Shown one piece after another: positions 1-10,285 of a stretch of DNA of 64,000 nt (position 1 is its first letter; each line of letters opens with the position of its first letter). The notes under the pieces were generated by a model. It saw only the letters and a program-made list of their open reading frames with translations, searched no databases and was not told the DNA's origin. The DNA lies in the NCBI GenBank assembly GCA_951394045.1, contig OX595985.1, positions 248,001-312,000 of the forward strand, given 5' to 3'. Origin of the DNA: Nitzschia sp. DOCU1. Lineage: Eukaryota; Bacillariophyta; Bacillariophyceae; Bacillariales; Bacillariaceae. The translations under genes and the position numbers were made by a program.

Positions 1-589
1 GGTGCTTTAGTTCGGTTCATAATTGCCCTTTTCCGTCCAGCACGAACTTTGCGAGGGATTCAGCGTCGCTGTCGCCTTGGCAACAGCACTCGAGTCCGTT
101 TTGAATGTGCCATTACCATGGATATCATTGCCTTTCACGTATCCAACATGTGTTTGAGTCTGCCAAAGATTGACGCGTCATGGTGGTCGCGTCAGCATTG
201 GGTCGCCAGTCTGGGCATTGCATTGACTGCTGCGTTACGTGGGTGGTCCCTTCTTGGTAAATTTACCAAACTCTTGGCCTTTTGAGCACAATACACGCGG
301 ACGAGCAGAGCAAAGGCCGACTTGTATCATAAAGAAGCGACCGGTAGTGGGTTCCTCTTGCTTTTACACAAGCTGGAGGCAGCGTCGTGCGGCGTTGCGC
401 TGCTGAAAGACCTCCTCGTTTGGTGATCCCACCATTTTGTGTGAACCCACTATTACAAGGAGAAAAGGCGGTACAGAAGAGAAACGAAGTTTGCTCCATC
501 AGTTGCGGCTGAGAATTATCCCAGAACTTCTTCCCTTCTTATCGTGGTTTTCGGAGTAGACTTCTTTGATCTTTCTTCTACCAACAAAG

Positions 590-1515
590 CGTGAAAGTCT
601 TGGTAATGATCTCCTTCCCCTTCTCCATCGACGCCCCTGCAACCCTGGTTGCTATTACCCAACCAGATGGTCGATTCACTGACGGTCGTACTAGCAGCAG
701 GATGTCGTGCAGAGCAGGAAGAAGAGAGCTGGTGCCATTGAAGAGCGATTGTCGGAGGAGGAGGACACCCCCCGACCAGCAGAACCATACCGGTCGCAGG
801 GCGGAAGCAGCGTTGTTTGTCGAGTTGCTTTGGGGAGTGTGTGGTGGCAGTGGGGCGGATGGGGACGAGGTTGTGGCTGTGGCTTTGTCTGTGCAGTCGT
901 GGTCTGCTGTTACTTTATGAAAGTCCACCTCCTCGATTGTTGACAGCACCACCCCTGTGATCCTGGTTCTTTCTATTGTCCCCACCAGATGATCGATTCA
1001 TGGGTGATAGTGGTAGTAGAATGTCTTGCAGAGAGACGGATGCTGGCGGGGAACGATTCCCTAGCCCCTCACCCAGCCAGCATGCCGGATCCGGGGCAGA
1101 TGCAGCGTTGTTCGTGTTGCTTGGGGGCCCGATGTGGTGGCGGGCGTGAATAGGGAGGTTGTGGCTGTTGCTCTTGCGTCGGTGCAGTCGTGGTCTGCTA
1201 CTATACTTCATGAAAATCTTGGTCATCTCCTCCCCCATTGAAATCCCTACGATCCTGGTTGCCATTGTCCCCGCCAGATGATCGATTTATGGACGAGAGG
1301 ATGTCTTGTAGAGCCCGCTGGGCATACTCCTGAAGATCAACAGAGCCTTCCACCGAAGAGGGGTTGGACGAAGACACAGTTGCTGGCGGGGAACGATTCG
1401 CTAGAACTCCCAACAATGCCGAATGCAGGGCAGAAGCAGCGTTGTTCGTGTTGCTTGGGGGAGGTGGTGGTGGCTGGGGAGGTGGCTGTTGCGGCGGCGC
1501 AGTCGTGGCCTGATA
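590..1515. repeat. Three diverged ~300-bp tandem copies of a gene 3' end
   Basis: Three similar blocks lie in tandem at about 590-914, 915-1207 and 1208-1515. The third is the real C-terminal coding end of the DUF6824 gene at 1201-2919. The other two are downstream copies. Read on the minus strand, each copy still encodes recognisable pieces: SNTNNAASA, an NRSPPA-like stretch, and INRSSGGDN or NRPSGW. Both outer copies carry frameshifts and stops. This is therefore a 3'-end duplication that decayed and not separate genes. Copy boundaries are good to about 20 bp. Confidence 0.8.
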
Positions 1516-1803
1516 CAGTAGGGTCATCAAAGCATCGGCAATCCCAGGAGGAGCCCGTCCCTGAGCCGACCCAGACGAAGCCGCCAGAAGTCCCGGTAGA
1601 AGCGATTGGAGATTTGGAGGAGGTATCGTTGCGTGGCTCAAGGGTTGCGTCGGATAGTTCATGGATTGAGGCGGTGGGCCTGCTGCTCGAAAAGTTCTTG
1701 TATTGCTACTAGGAGGCAAAGAGGACTTTTGGGAAGGCATGTTCATCAACATGTTCAAAAACATCGCGGTCGTATCCGCCCCTTGTTGATAAACTGGTGT
1801 GCT

Positions 1804-1841
<38 letters not shown>

Positions 1842-2919
1842 GCTGCTGCTGCTGCTGCGGGTGTTGTTGGGCAAATAGAGCAGATAAGATTGTTGGCAAC
1901 GAAACCTGAAGCGTTTGGGGCTGATGTGGGGGTGCCGGCTGGGTCGCGGGCGGAACGGAGATCGACCGTAGAAGCGATTCTAGACCCCCTGCTAGATTTG
2001 ATGCCGAGGAGGCCGCCTGGGGTACTTGGGACACTTGATATGACTGCTGTACTTGCTGCTGGGTTTGGGCAAGTTCATGGAGACGGTACAAAAGTTGCTG
2101 TGAATTTTGCTGGAGTGGGGGCATATGCTCCTGGTGCGGCCGAGTCAAGCCCAGCAACATTCCAATGTCAGTGGTGGAGCTCTGTCCAGCAGGTAGTATC
2201 ATTTCTTGCTCTCGCGGCACTGAAACCGTTGACGGAACGCCCGGGGGTGCTCGAACAGTCATGCCACCCATTGCTTGGGAAGATTGATGTTCAAACGGCA
2301 TAACCACCGGCGCTAGCAGAGCTGCCTGCTGTCGATCGGCTTTAGATTTGGCCGCTTTGCTAGTGCGTACATTCTGAGGATCGCGACGCCTCAATCCGTG
2401 ACTTATCTTTTCATAGACGAAGGCATCACCCATTTCCTCCCACTCGGCCTCTTCGTCTCCAGAATAACTTCCTTCGTCACCCCCATCTCTAATCCCTTTA
2501 GATTTACGATTGAGGAAGCGAAGCCCTTTCTGTTTGACCTCCCGCACTATCTTCTTGATAAATTTAGACTTTTCCGTACGTGGGATCTTGAGGTAGTCCT
2601 CTCGATGAGAATTTAAGATAGCATGGAAGCGAGCGTTTCCAGGATAATTATGGACAGGAATGCCCCGTCCGCATCTTACATCGTTGTCAGCAGGATGCGT
2701 TCTCGTAACAAGAGATGACTCTGTAGCCTTTGTAGACAGGGCATCTGTCTTGCCTCGAGGCGACGAGCCCGCTGCTCGATGCTGGGAGGTTTTCGTTCCC
2801 GCTGCGGAGGGTTTCGCTTTAGGTTTTGCGTCAGGGGATTGCTTTTTGGCGGCAACGCGTTTTCGGGGTCTATTGCTAACAGAATCGTAGTCGCTCTCAT
2901 CTTCATCTTGGGGGGACAT
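1201..2919 (-). CDS. DUF6824-domain protein with long polyglutamine tract
   Basis: A 572-aa protein. The start is the first ATG (2917-2919) close to the conserved part; the open frame runs further upstream to about 3240 but without family-like sequence. The DUF6824-type domain, known mainly from diatoms and of unknown function, lies at about residues 78-180. It has NDVRCGRG, then PGN, then IKKIVREVKQKGLRFLNRK, then a W-E-E-M-x-D-x-F-x-Y-x-K-x-x-x-LR ending. The N-terminus is basic and rich in K/R/S/P. The C-terminal half is low-complexity Q/P/S-rich with an uninterrupted run of over 15 Gln encoded by CAA then CAG repeats (DNA at about 1803-1858). Basic stretches and Q-rich tails suggest a nuclear regulator, but this is inference. 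The last ~100 residues are part of a tandemly repeated DNA segment. A paralogue lies immediately upstream on the same strand. Confidence 0.8.
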
Positions 2920-4301
2920 TTTTAACGACGAGGCAGAGGAAAGGGCGAGAGAGTTACTAGTTGATAGTTTGTAGTGATGTTTGAATGCTCTTTTGATGTT
3001 GTTCGACTCTTTTGCTTCGTGATCGGCCAAAGGGGTTGTTGCACTAAAATACGCGAACGCACCGCTGCACTCTTGTCTGCTGACGTGGCAGTTTGTAGCA
3101 TTGTTTAGCGCCAGGGTCCGCAAAATAACTCCACAACGAGTACCTGGTAGCCCGCTGTCTCCTACGCGAGCAGTCGTCACGATGGGAATCGAATCCCAAG
3201 CTGTAATCGGCCGTACAGAATGGAGAACTCGCATGCTCAATTTCCCCGCCTTTACCTAGCCTTAGTACCCTAGTCGGTTTAACTTCGCGCGCAGGGTGTT
3301 CCTTGTATCAATTAATCGTATTCATTAATGAATAGAGCAATGTTAAAAATGGGAACAAAACTACCGGTAGATATGACTCGCGAAGCCTTCAGAGGAGCCT
3401 TTCGTTCGCTGGCCGATGCACAGTTCCGGGCGGTGGACAGCTGGTTAGTGCGAGAACATGCCTTTACCAATTCTGTTTAACTTCGCGTGTGGGGGCTTAG
3501 AGTGATACTGCTTATTGAAACAACGTTATTAGAATGGGTGCAAGATGATGTTCCAAAGCCTTCTAAAAGTAAGGAGAGTTTCGTTCAGTGGAAATGCCGA
3601 TCGACGGATCACAGTTCCAGATGTTCATTAAAGTACACGAAAAAGTACCTGCTTATCAGGGCAATAGACCTGACTTCTCTTTCCCATTGCGTTATTGCTC
3701 AAGGGATACGGATGGAACCGGAAGTGCCGCTTCGAATGTATGGATGCTGCCTGTGGTTTGACCATGGCCATTTTCATCTTCACACGCACCTCTGTCTACC
3801 GGTAGAGTCGAGAGTAGCCTACTAGTAAAACGTCCATAAATCAACGATGATAATGTGGTAACATGAGACGACTATCGATGCACTCGAGCACGGAGTACAA
3901 GTTGTCCTGAACCAGCCCCAGCACCTTGAACGCCTTCCAAAGACGTAACCATTACAACCGATGACGTACTAGTCGATTGGTGGGTTGCTCGTCCGATGAA
4001 GGCACCATATAAAGGTTTGGAAAGTCTGGCTTGACGACTCGCTTGGAGCTAGTATACTTCCAATTTCTGTGGACACGCCCCATGGTCAGTAATCCAGTCG
4101 ATCCAACGGGGAGAGAAACGTTGTTCCTTGCTGACAACGTTGCGAATTATTGATGTTCCGTCCGATGGCGAGGAAAATGAACCACGAAGAGCCCATATCA
4201 GGAAATCCTCCAATCGAAGTGACCCTGTAACATGGTTCAGTGAATCATCCTCGTGCTTAGTGACAACAACAAAGTGGCAACGCCAGAAGCTGTCCCGGCT
4301 C
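2920..4301. other. Intergenic region between two DUF6824 genes
   Basis: This holds the presumed promoter of the first DUF6824 gene and the 3' flank of the second. I see no convincing gene. It contains one TACCTGGTA (3141-3149) and two TACCGGTA palindromes (3362-3369 and 3797-3804). These belong to motif families that recur in host intergenic DNA across the window. Confidence 0.5.
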
Positions 4302-6248
4302 CTAACTGTCTTCGTCGTTGCCTTTGACAGTAGATGACTCAACATTGGAGGAACTTGTGCTATCGCCGTGCTGTTGCTGCTGCTGGGGGGGTGCCCCTCC
4401 TCGGCCCTGCAGCAAGCCTTGAACGAGTGCCTCTAGTATGGATGGTTGCATGGTGTGACCCCCTGTCCGTGCCTGGTGCTGCGCCTGCTGATGTTGTGCA
4501 GGATACGCAACCGTGGGAGGTTGGTATTCGGCGCCGCCGAGTTGGGGGTATGGCGGTAAGGCTTGAAGGGATGCAGGAAGCGATGATGGAGGGGAAGCGG
4601 AGAGATCTGAGGACGATACTGCTTGGGAACTTCCTTCGGACACATCGTGTCGTTGCTGAATCATCTGGTTCAGTTGATGGAACAACCATTCTTGGTTACC
4701 AGCAGGAACATTCATCGCCCCAGCCATATTATCCCCGGAAGCCGCGGGTTCGTGGTGCACAGGCTGCTGTTGCTGGTTATTGGAGAGAAGTTGTTGGAGC
4801 ATCGTCTGACGTTGCGGCTGCTGCTCCCCTGCACCATGCTGCATGTTTTGGTTTCCATATGTTAAAAGAGCCATATTTGATGGAAGTAATGAAGCCACGC
4901 CCATTGTATTGGATAGCGAGGATGCGCTTCCTGATGACGACGATGACGGCGGTACAATGTTATTTCCCCCCAGAAGTGAAGCCAAGCTGCCGGTGGCAAG
5001 AGCTTGCAGCAGTTGGGCTTGTGGAAACGAGGAGTTACCACCGCCTGCAGTATTCTGGGCGCCAGGAGAAATCGCCGATAGCAGAAAAGCGAGCAGTTGA
5101 GCCTGCTGTTGTTGTGTGGTTGAAGTCCCCGTTGCTTGTTGAAACGGCATGCTGTTGTTTTGGTTCATTCGAGAGAAATGAGCAGAATGTAGCGCTGCTG
5201 CAGATAAGGCTGGAAGAAGTGGATGCGAAAGAATCGAAGGGCCACCAGATACCACGCCATTGCCGGCCTGCTGCGCTAATGCGGCAAAAAAGTTATGCCC
5301 ATTCGGCATCGCAGCCATCCCTTGCGCCGGTCCTTGCTGGGCCAACGACGCACCCCCAGCAGCAGCTTTCATGAACTCCTGGAGCTGTTGTTGGATCGTG
5401 TCCTGTCCACTTTGCTGGTGGGGCGGGTGGTGGGGGTGATCTTGGTAATCTACCGAGCCTGTGCCGTCTCCCAGGAAGTCTTCGTCATCCTCGCTGCCGC
5501 CTCCTTCCTCCCCAGCTGCGTACTGCCTCATCGCCAGCTCTTGCGACTTGTACTTGCGGTTCCGGAGGGCATGGGCTACTTTTTGATACGCAAACTCGTC
5601 ATCCATTTCTTCCCATGCCTCCGTGCCCCCACCAGTTGTACGACGCAGGAAGCGGCCACCCCCAGCCTTGACTTCCTGTACGATCTCTTTTATTATCTTG
5701 GGCTTGTTTTGGCGCGAGACAGAGTTGTACACTGGTCTCCTTGTATTCACGATCTCATGGAGCCGAATGTTCCCCGAGTAAGTGTGAATCGGCATGCCCC
5801 TTCCACACAGAATGTCCAGGTTTGTGCGTTGTAATATCGGGGAGGACTTCTTCCTCTTTTTGCGGGGACTTTTTGCCTTTGTGGATGCCGCTGGGGCTGT
5901 TTTTTCTTCGCCCCCACACGGGCTGCTGCCCATACTTTCTGTCGGGCTACTATCGGAGGAACGTTCACGCTTACGGCTCCCGGAGTCGTCTGCGTTTTGG
6001 TTATCGGTTGTCGTAGAGGACGCCGTGTGATCGCCTCTATCGTTGCTGTTGCTGTTGCTATTTGTCCCCGATGAGGTGAATTCAGAGCTTGACTGGGGTT
6101 GCATCAGGCTATTCTCGAGCGCTAGTTGTGCTTTCTTTCTTAAAAACGTACTATCAATTTCGATTTGATCATCACCATCGTCCCTTGGAGACGGGGTCGA
6201 GGATGAGGAGTAAGATGAAGACTTGTTGCCCTCCATCATGGATAACAT
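4302..6248 (-). CDS. DUF6824-domain protein, Q/S-rich
   Basis: A 648-aa protein starting at the ATG 6246-6248; in-frame ATGs at 6239 and 6236 are alternatives, and the frame upstream only offers a GTG. The DUF6824-type domain is at about residues 142-245: LDILCGRG, YSGN, IIKEIVQEVKAGGGRFL, and W-E-E-M-D-D-E-F-A-Y-Q-K ending in HALR. A basic cluster SPRKKRKKSS just before the domain looks like a nuclear localisation signal. The remainder is low-complexity Ser, Gln, Gly and Asn. The domain architecture matches the neighbour at 1201-2919 (basic lead, domain, long Q-rich tail), so the two are probably tandem duplicates that diverged strongly outside the domain. A role as DNA-associated regulator is plausible but unproven. 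Confidence 0.8.
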   Translation of the reverse strand: MLSMMEGNKSSSYSSSSTPSPRDDGDDQIEIDSTFLRKKAQLALENSLMQPQSSSEFTSSGTNSNSNSNDRGDHTASSTTTDNQNADDSGSRKRERSSDSSPTESMGSSPCGGEEKTAPAASTKAKSPRKKRKKSSPILQRTNLDILCGRGMPIHTYSGNIRLHEIVNTRRPVYNSVSRQNKPKIIKEIVQEVKAGGGRFLRRTTGGGTEAWEEMDDEFAYQKVAHALRNRKYKSQELAMRQYAAGEEGGGSEDDEDFLGDGTGSVDYQDHPHHPPHQQSGQDTIQQQLQEFMKAAAGGASLAQQGPAQGMAAMPNGHNFFAALAQQAGNGVVSGGPSILSHPLLPALSAAALHSAHFSRMNQNNSMPFQQATGTSTTQQQQAQLLAFLLSAISPGAQNTAGGGNSSFPQAQLLQALATGSLASLLGGNNIVPPSSSSSGSASSLSNTMGVASLLPSNMALLTYGNQNMQHGAGEQQPQRQTMLQQLLSNNQQQQPVHHEPAASGDNMAGAMNVPAGNQEWLFHQLNQMIQQRHDVSEGSSQAVSSSDLSASPPSSLPASLQALPPYPQLGGAEYQPPTVAYPAQHQQAQHQARTGGHTMQPSILEALVQGLLQGRGGAPPQQQQQHGDSTSSSNVESSTVKGNDEDS

Positions 6249-7339
6249 GGATGATGATGCGCACTTGAGAATAATGCACACTTGAGAAAAGTGGGGGTCG
6301 TTGTCCGCCACATTGTGATTGAGAATACCTTTTCCATCGCTTCATGGTCCAGCACTTATGGAAAGCATCAAAGTACGTCAGTTTGTTTAAGTAGGGGGTG
6401 AACGGGAAGGGCATCTGGTGGCGTCTGGTGCCACAGGATAGCAGCTGCCATCGCGGCTTGGTCAAATCGACTCCGGCCTTGTTATGTGAGTGTTCTGTTA
6501 CCAGGTACAGTATTTCAATTAAAGACACTTTCACGTGCGTACCTGGTACTCGTCTTCGGCCCACGTCATTCTGTTCTTCCAATCGTAAAACGACGCCAAC
6601 TGATACTGTGATTAAACGGACTAATAATTGACGAATTTCACATCTCTCTTTGTATCATAGCTGCTACACGCCGCTCGAAATCGGCACGAAATTGGGCGGC
6701 CCGGCGCACCGCGCGACGCAGCGGTATGCGGCGTGAAATTGAACCGATCCGATTGGCGTTAAAATGGCAATGGGATAAATAACCACCTCCTGACTGAGAT
6801 TGATTCGCGTGCGGGCAGTTGAAGCGAGATTTTGACGTCACTTAAAATCTGCATGACGACGGGCAAGAAACTTTGCAAGTAACCAAATGATGCGATCTAT
6901 CATATGCCCGTACTGGTAATAGGCGCGTGCCAACGGACCATAGGGAAGCATGTACCTTTAGGCTATGCACACGTGCCCCCATGTCTCTATCTATTGATCT
7001 CTCTTGGAGCATAGGTACCTTGGCGAGGTGCACTAATATGAAAAGGCGTGCGCGACGCCCGCCACTCTAGTAGCTAGCGTGGATGCAGATAAAATGGCAA
7101 CCCTCTCATGTTCCTGGTGCTTCATGAGGGTGGACGGGCGTGTCAACTCTGAAAATAAAGACAGCTAAATGCTTAATGAAACTGACCGGCGATTTTACTT
7201 TATAAAATATAAAGCTAAATGCTTAATGAAAAAGATTATTAGCCGTCTTTTGACTTGTTTGACTCTCTTTCGCGCGGGTTTTCCCGCCGCCCCCAAAGTT
7301 ACCAGGTGCTGCTAGTAGTACACAGCTAAAAGTAGTAGC
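6249..7339. other. Intergenic region upstream of a DUF6824 gene
   Basis: No gene recognised. TACCWGGTA palindromes lie at 6499-6507 and 6540-6548. A 19-bp direct repeat beginning AGCTAAATGC occurs at 7163-7181 and 7213-7231, separated by an A/T-rich stretch. From about 7310 the sequence becomes rich in CTAGTAGTA-like triplets, which recur near mobile DNA in this window. Confidence 0.4.
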
Positions 7340-7515
7340 GATAGATATCTGTATCATACTCCAGAATAGTAGTTTGCTGCTACAATATATTATCACCAAT
7401 ATACTATTAGCAGTAGTGGTGTGGTGCTAGTCTTACCACTAGCTAGCTACTACTACTACTTGTAGCTAAGACTGGTGTATCAGCAGAACTCACTCACTAG
7501 TAGTAGCTACATCAG
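7340..7515 (+). repeat. Left copy of direct repeat bounding the mobile region
   Basis: The core at 7347-7380 differs at only about three of 34 positions from 18328-18361. Further matching blocks follow in the same order: CAGTAGTGGNGTGGTGCTA and GTATCAGCAG. The segment is dense in CTAG and TAGTAG triplets, so part of the similarity could come from low complexity, but the ordered matches argue for common origin. Confidence 0.6.
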
Positions 7516-8140
7516 AGGGCCGGAAAATGCAATCTCGTACTATTGAATTTAAATTAGGTATGCCCTATAGATTTGACTTAAGAATCCCACTCCACAATAT
7601 TGCCCCCCAATCCTCAATTAGGAACAAATCATATCCCCCCCCCCCTCATGCCACCCTCATCTCCCGAACCACGTCGCATCCATGCCACACATTCAAAGTC
7701 TGCCCTCAAATCCGACATCGCACCAACATTCCCTTTCACATTCATCATCCACACTTTCAACCCAGTACTCTAATCCTGAACCACATCCACTACCCGTGCA
7801 TCCAACCTATGATGTAACCATAAAGATTGGACCAACCCCCCGCATTCCTATGTCAACCTCCCAGTCCCCATAAGCAAATTCCAGATTCTCTCAACTTTAG
7901 GAACTGCCCTTCCAACTTGGCCCTCTAACGTGAAATTCCCATCCTCTTTCCAAATTCTATCTAGCAATCCATCTCAAATGCTACCGTTGCAACTCACTTA
8001 CACGCCCCATCAACTGCCAATCCTATATCAACGGTAATCCCTGCCGCAAGTTTTTCACGCCCAATATCATTGTGGCATAAAAGACAAAACCCACTCCTCA
8101 ACTTCCTACTACACACAAATCGCCCACTGCCTGCCACCAA
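7516..8140. other. Pyrimidine/A-rich leader of the mobile region
   Basis: C/A/T-rich sequence with runs of C (for example at 7637-7645). Open frames here are unlike proteins. It may serve as promoter or leader for the ORF starting at 8141; no core element is recognised. Confidence 0.3.
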
Positions 8141-8536
8141 ATGCCGACTCCCAACAACATTACCCAAGACCCAGAAGATACCTACTTCGATGCAGAGGGA
8201 TTTCCGCAGCTTCCCCTATCGGAATTAGCAAAGCGTCTCCGTGACATGACCGCCCCTGTGGCCACCACGAACAACAACAAACGGGGAAGAATCAAAGTCC
8301 GCTCGCACTACCGCAAATGGCGCTCTTCTTATACCAAGAAAAAGACTCATACTCCACATGAACCCAACCAATCTACTATATCACAGTGGCTTCATGGAAC
8401 AGCCCAGCAAAAGAAGAAAAACCCAGAAAGCGCCATCAACCAGACACCCCAAATGCAAGCAGACCGCAGCCTTGCTATGTCCCTTCATATAACAGAAGTT
8501 CACAACTTTGTGGCACCTACCAACCAAACTAAGTAA
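8141..8536 (+). CDS. Small basic hypothetical protein of the mobile region
   Basis: A 131-aa ORF starting at an ATG in a favourable context (ACCAAATGC). It is rich in Thr, Asn, Gln and Lys, with a basic middle section (RGRIKVRSHYRKWRSSYTKKK, residues about 47-67). I recognise no family. The stop codon overlaps a perfect GTAAGT splice-donor motif (8533-8538), so the true product may be spliced onto something downstream. It converges on the oxygenase-like gene, with only about 110 bp between them holding AATAAA-like poly(A) signals for both strands. It could be an accessory transposon protein. Confidence 0.4.
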   Translation: MPTPNNITQDPEDTYFDAEGFPQLPLSELAKRLRDMTAPVATTNNNKRGRIKVRSHYRKWRSSYTKKKTHTPHEPNQSTISQWLHGTAQQKKKNPESAINQTPQMQADRSLAMSLHITEVHNFVAPTNQTK

Positions 8537-8643
8537 GTATCATCCACTAATCAACGGTCTCCAACGATCCTACCGGACAGTACCACAACATTAATACTAG
8601 TAATAAAGAACTAGCTCAATCTATTCTTTATTTAATTTATTTA

Positions 8644-9636
8644 CTACAATCCTCCCACTCCATGCAATAATATATTCACCCGGTGAGGTGGGTCTGTATA
8701 GGTTGGATCTGCCATTATGGCAGCTGTAGCATGCTTGAACTTGGTGGGATCCCATATAAGAACAGCACCTGGAGGGACCTCCATTAGGTAGGGACTTCCG
8801 TGCCGCCCCCTAGTACCACCAAGTTTCTGATGCCAAATTTTCAACATCTTGCCATTGTCGAGGTTTAAAAATATCACGATGGGATATTCCGGACACCCCC
8901 ACCTGGTCGTCTCGAGCTCGTCCGTATCCATATCCACGTGCAACTCTGGATCCTTCTTCCCAGCGGCAATAGCAGCTTGATTCTTGAAAGGCTTGATGTA
9001 CGCAACATCACAATACCGTCTCTCCAACCACCCCATGACCTCCTTCAGTCCATCGATGAAACCCGAAGTGACCGGGCAACCATCCAACTTTATCCCCCAT
9101 CGCCCACTTGCCTTTTGCTCAAACAGATATTTTCGACTGACCGCTCCGTTAAACATGGTCTCCCACTTGAATTCATCACCTTGTCGAGCCTTCTTCCTGC
9201 TCCTATCAAATAATTCACTGCGGATTGCTGTCAGCCCATCTTCATCGAAAACATCGTGCAACAAAATAAACCCAAGATCCTTGAACTCGTCCTCCCAATT
9301 ATCGTATCGCAATCTCCTATATTTGACAGAACCATCGGGCAACTCCACCTTTTTCTTTGTATCTCGCCTAACCGTCCTGCTTGACAGCTTGTTTGCCATC
9401 CATGAGCCGAAAAGGAAACCAATCTCGTGAGCAACATCTCTTCCAGCTTCCAGCTTCAGCGACCGGTCTTTCAATTCTTCTCGTTTCTGCAGCAACATCT
9501 GCCTCAATCTTCGACCTTTACTCTTGCCATGCAAGACAACCTGTGTACGGAAATTGAAATACCGCCTAGGGTAATCGGTAATAAAATCCTGTGGTGCCCC
9601 CACAGCTGGGACGGGTGGTGCAACTGCCTCCTCCAT
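8644..9636 (-). CDS. 2-oxoglutarate/Fe(II) oxygenase-like protein
   Basis: A 330-aa protein starting at ATG 9634-9636. The opening strand-helix LGFILLHDVFDEDGLTAIRS (residues about 121-140) is typical of PhyH-like and other 2OG-Fe(II) enzymes ('the fold where a residue pair closes over substrate'). The metal triad is visible as H233-V-D235 and H302 (in TKFKHATAAI), and R319 (PHRVNIL) fits the 2-oxoglutarate-binding Arg. VPPGAVLIWD before H302 is the usual strand leading to the distal His. Spacing of 67 residues between the HxD and the distal His is normal. The substrate is unknown. The gene lies inside a transposon-like region. Fungal KDZ-type elements are known to carry TET/JBP 2OG enzymes, so a nucleic-acid substrate is possible, but this protein shows no specific TET/JBP signature I can identify. 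Confidence 0.65.
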   Translation of the reverse strand: MEEAVAPPVPAVGAPQDFITDYPRRYFNFRTQVVLHGKSKGRRLRQMLLQKREELKDRSLKLEAGRDVAHEIGFLFGSWMANKLSSRTVRRDTKKKVELPDGSVKYRRLRYDNWEDEFKDLGFILLHDVFDEDGLTAIRSELFDRSRKKARQGDEFKWETMFNGAVSRKYLFEQKASGRWGIKLDGCPVTSGFIDGLKEVMGWLERRYCDVAYIKPFKNQAAIAAGKKDPELHVDMDTDELETTRWGCPEYPIVIFLNLDNGKMLKIWHQKLGGTRGRHGSPYLMEVPPGAVLIWDPTKFKHATAAIMADPTYTDPPHRVNILLHGVGGL

Positions 9637-9749
9637 TTTCAATCTACAACGACTGCCACAACAAATTCATCACTTACCCTTTGCTTCTATTCCAACAACC
9701 TTCTTCGCCAAGCAACGGCTCCAACACAACAACCAATCAGACTTCTCAA

Positions 9750-10285
9750 ATTTTGATATGCCCATGCAATGATTTCTGAAGGGTCACCCAATGGGCCGGT
9801 TCCATCTTTTGAAATACGGTATCCAATCAAAGAGGATTTATCCACCTGATCCCACCAATGAAAACGGCTGCCAAAATAATCACATATGCCCACTGTCCTA
9901 TCCACCACACTATTCGAGCTAGTCAAGAAAATCCGTTTGAAGGAACACATAATCCTCTCAAGGTAACCGATTATCCAACCAACGCCACAGACACGATAAT
10001 ACAAAGGAAATAAAATCAGCCAATCGTAGACCCATTAATTTAATACGCCCTTTCATCGATTTCTAAACGGTCACACAATGAGCCGTCGAGACAAGTTTTT
10101 ACTCAGTACTGCAGAAGTGTCTAATCCACCTACCCGTGTAGAAAACCTACCACGAAATCATTTTTGGTGAGTGGAATGAATCGAATCGACCCATCTCTAT
10201 CCTGGTATGCAGGGTCCAGGATGCGGCAGCAGCCCAACACCATCACAGAAAATCCGTTTGAAGGCTCACATAATCCTTTCCAAAC
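9750..10285. repeat. Two diverged ~290-bp repeat units upstream of the 1,240-aa ORF
   Basis: Unit A (about 9757-10045) and unit B (about 10046-10284) share a start motif (TTTCTRAANGGTCACNCAATG) and an end motif (AAATCCGTTTGAAGG, then CACATAATCCT). Both motifs occur again downstream of the ORF at 14067-14218. Such repeats near ORF ends are reminiscent of the subterminal transposase-binding repeats of CACTA-type elements. Confidence 0.6.

Noticed and set aside
49..285. 78-codon frame at the window start
   Set aside because: No ATG start (TTG) and no family. A minus-strand frame over 10-175 reads equally well but lacks a start too, so neither is called.
3175..3215. Possible tRNA T-arm (GGGAATCGAATCCC) upstream of the first DUF6824 gene
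   Set aside because: Loop length and position of TTC do not fit, and no acceptor, D or anticodon arms can be folded around it on either strand.
7163..7231. 19-bp direct repeat as target-site duplication of a small element
   Set aside because: Only about 31 bp lie between the copies and there are no inverted ends, so a simple local duplication is more likely.
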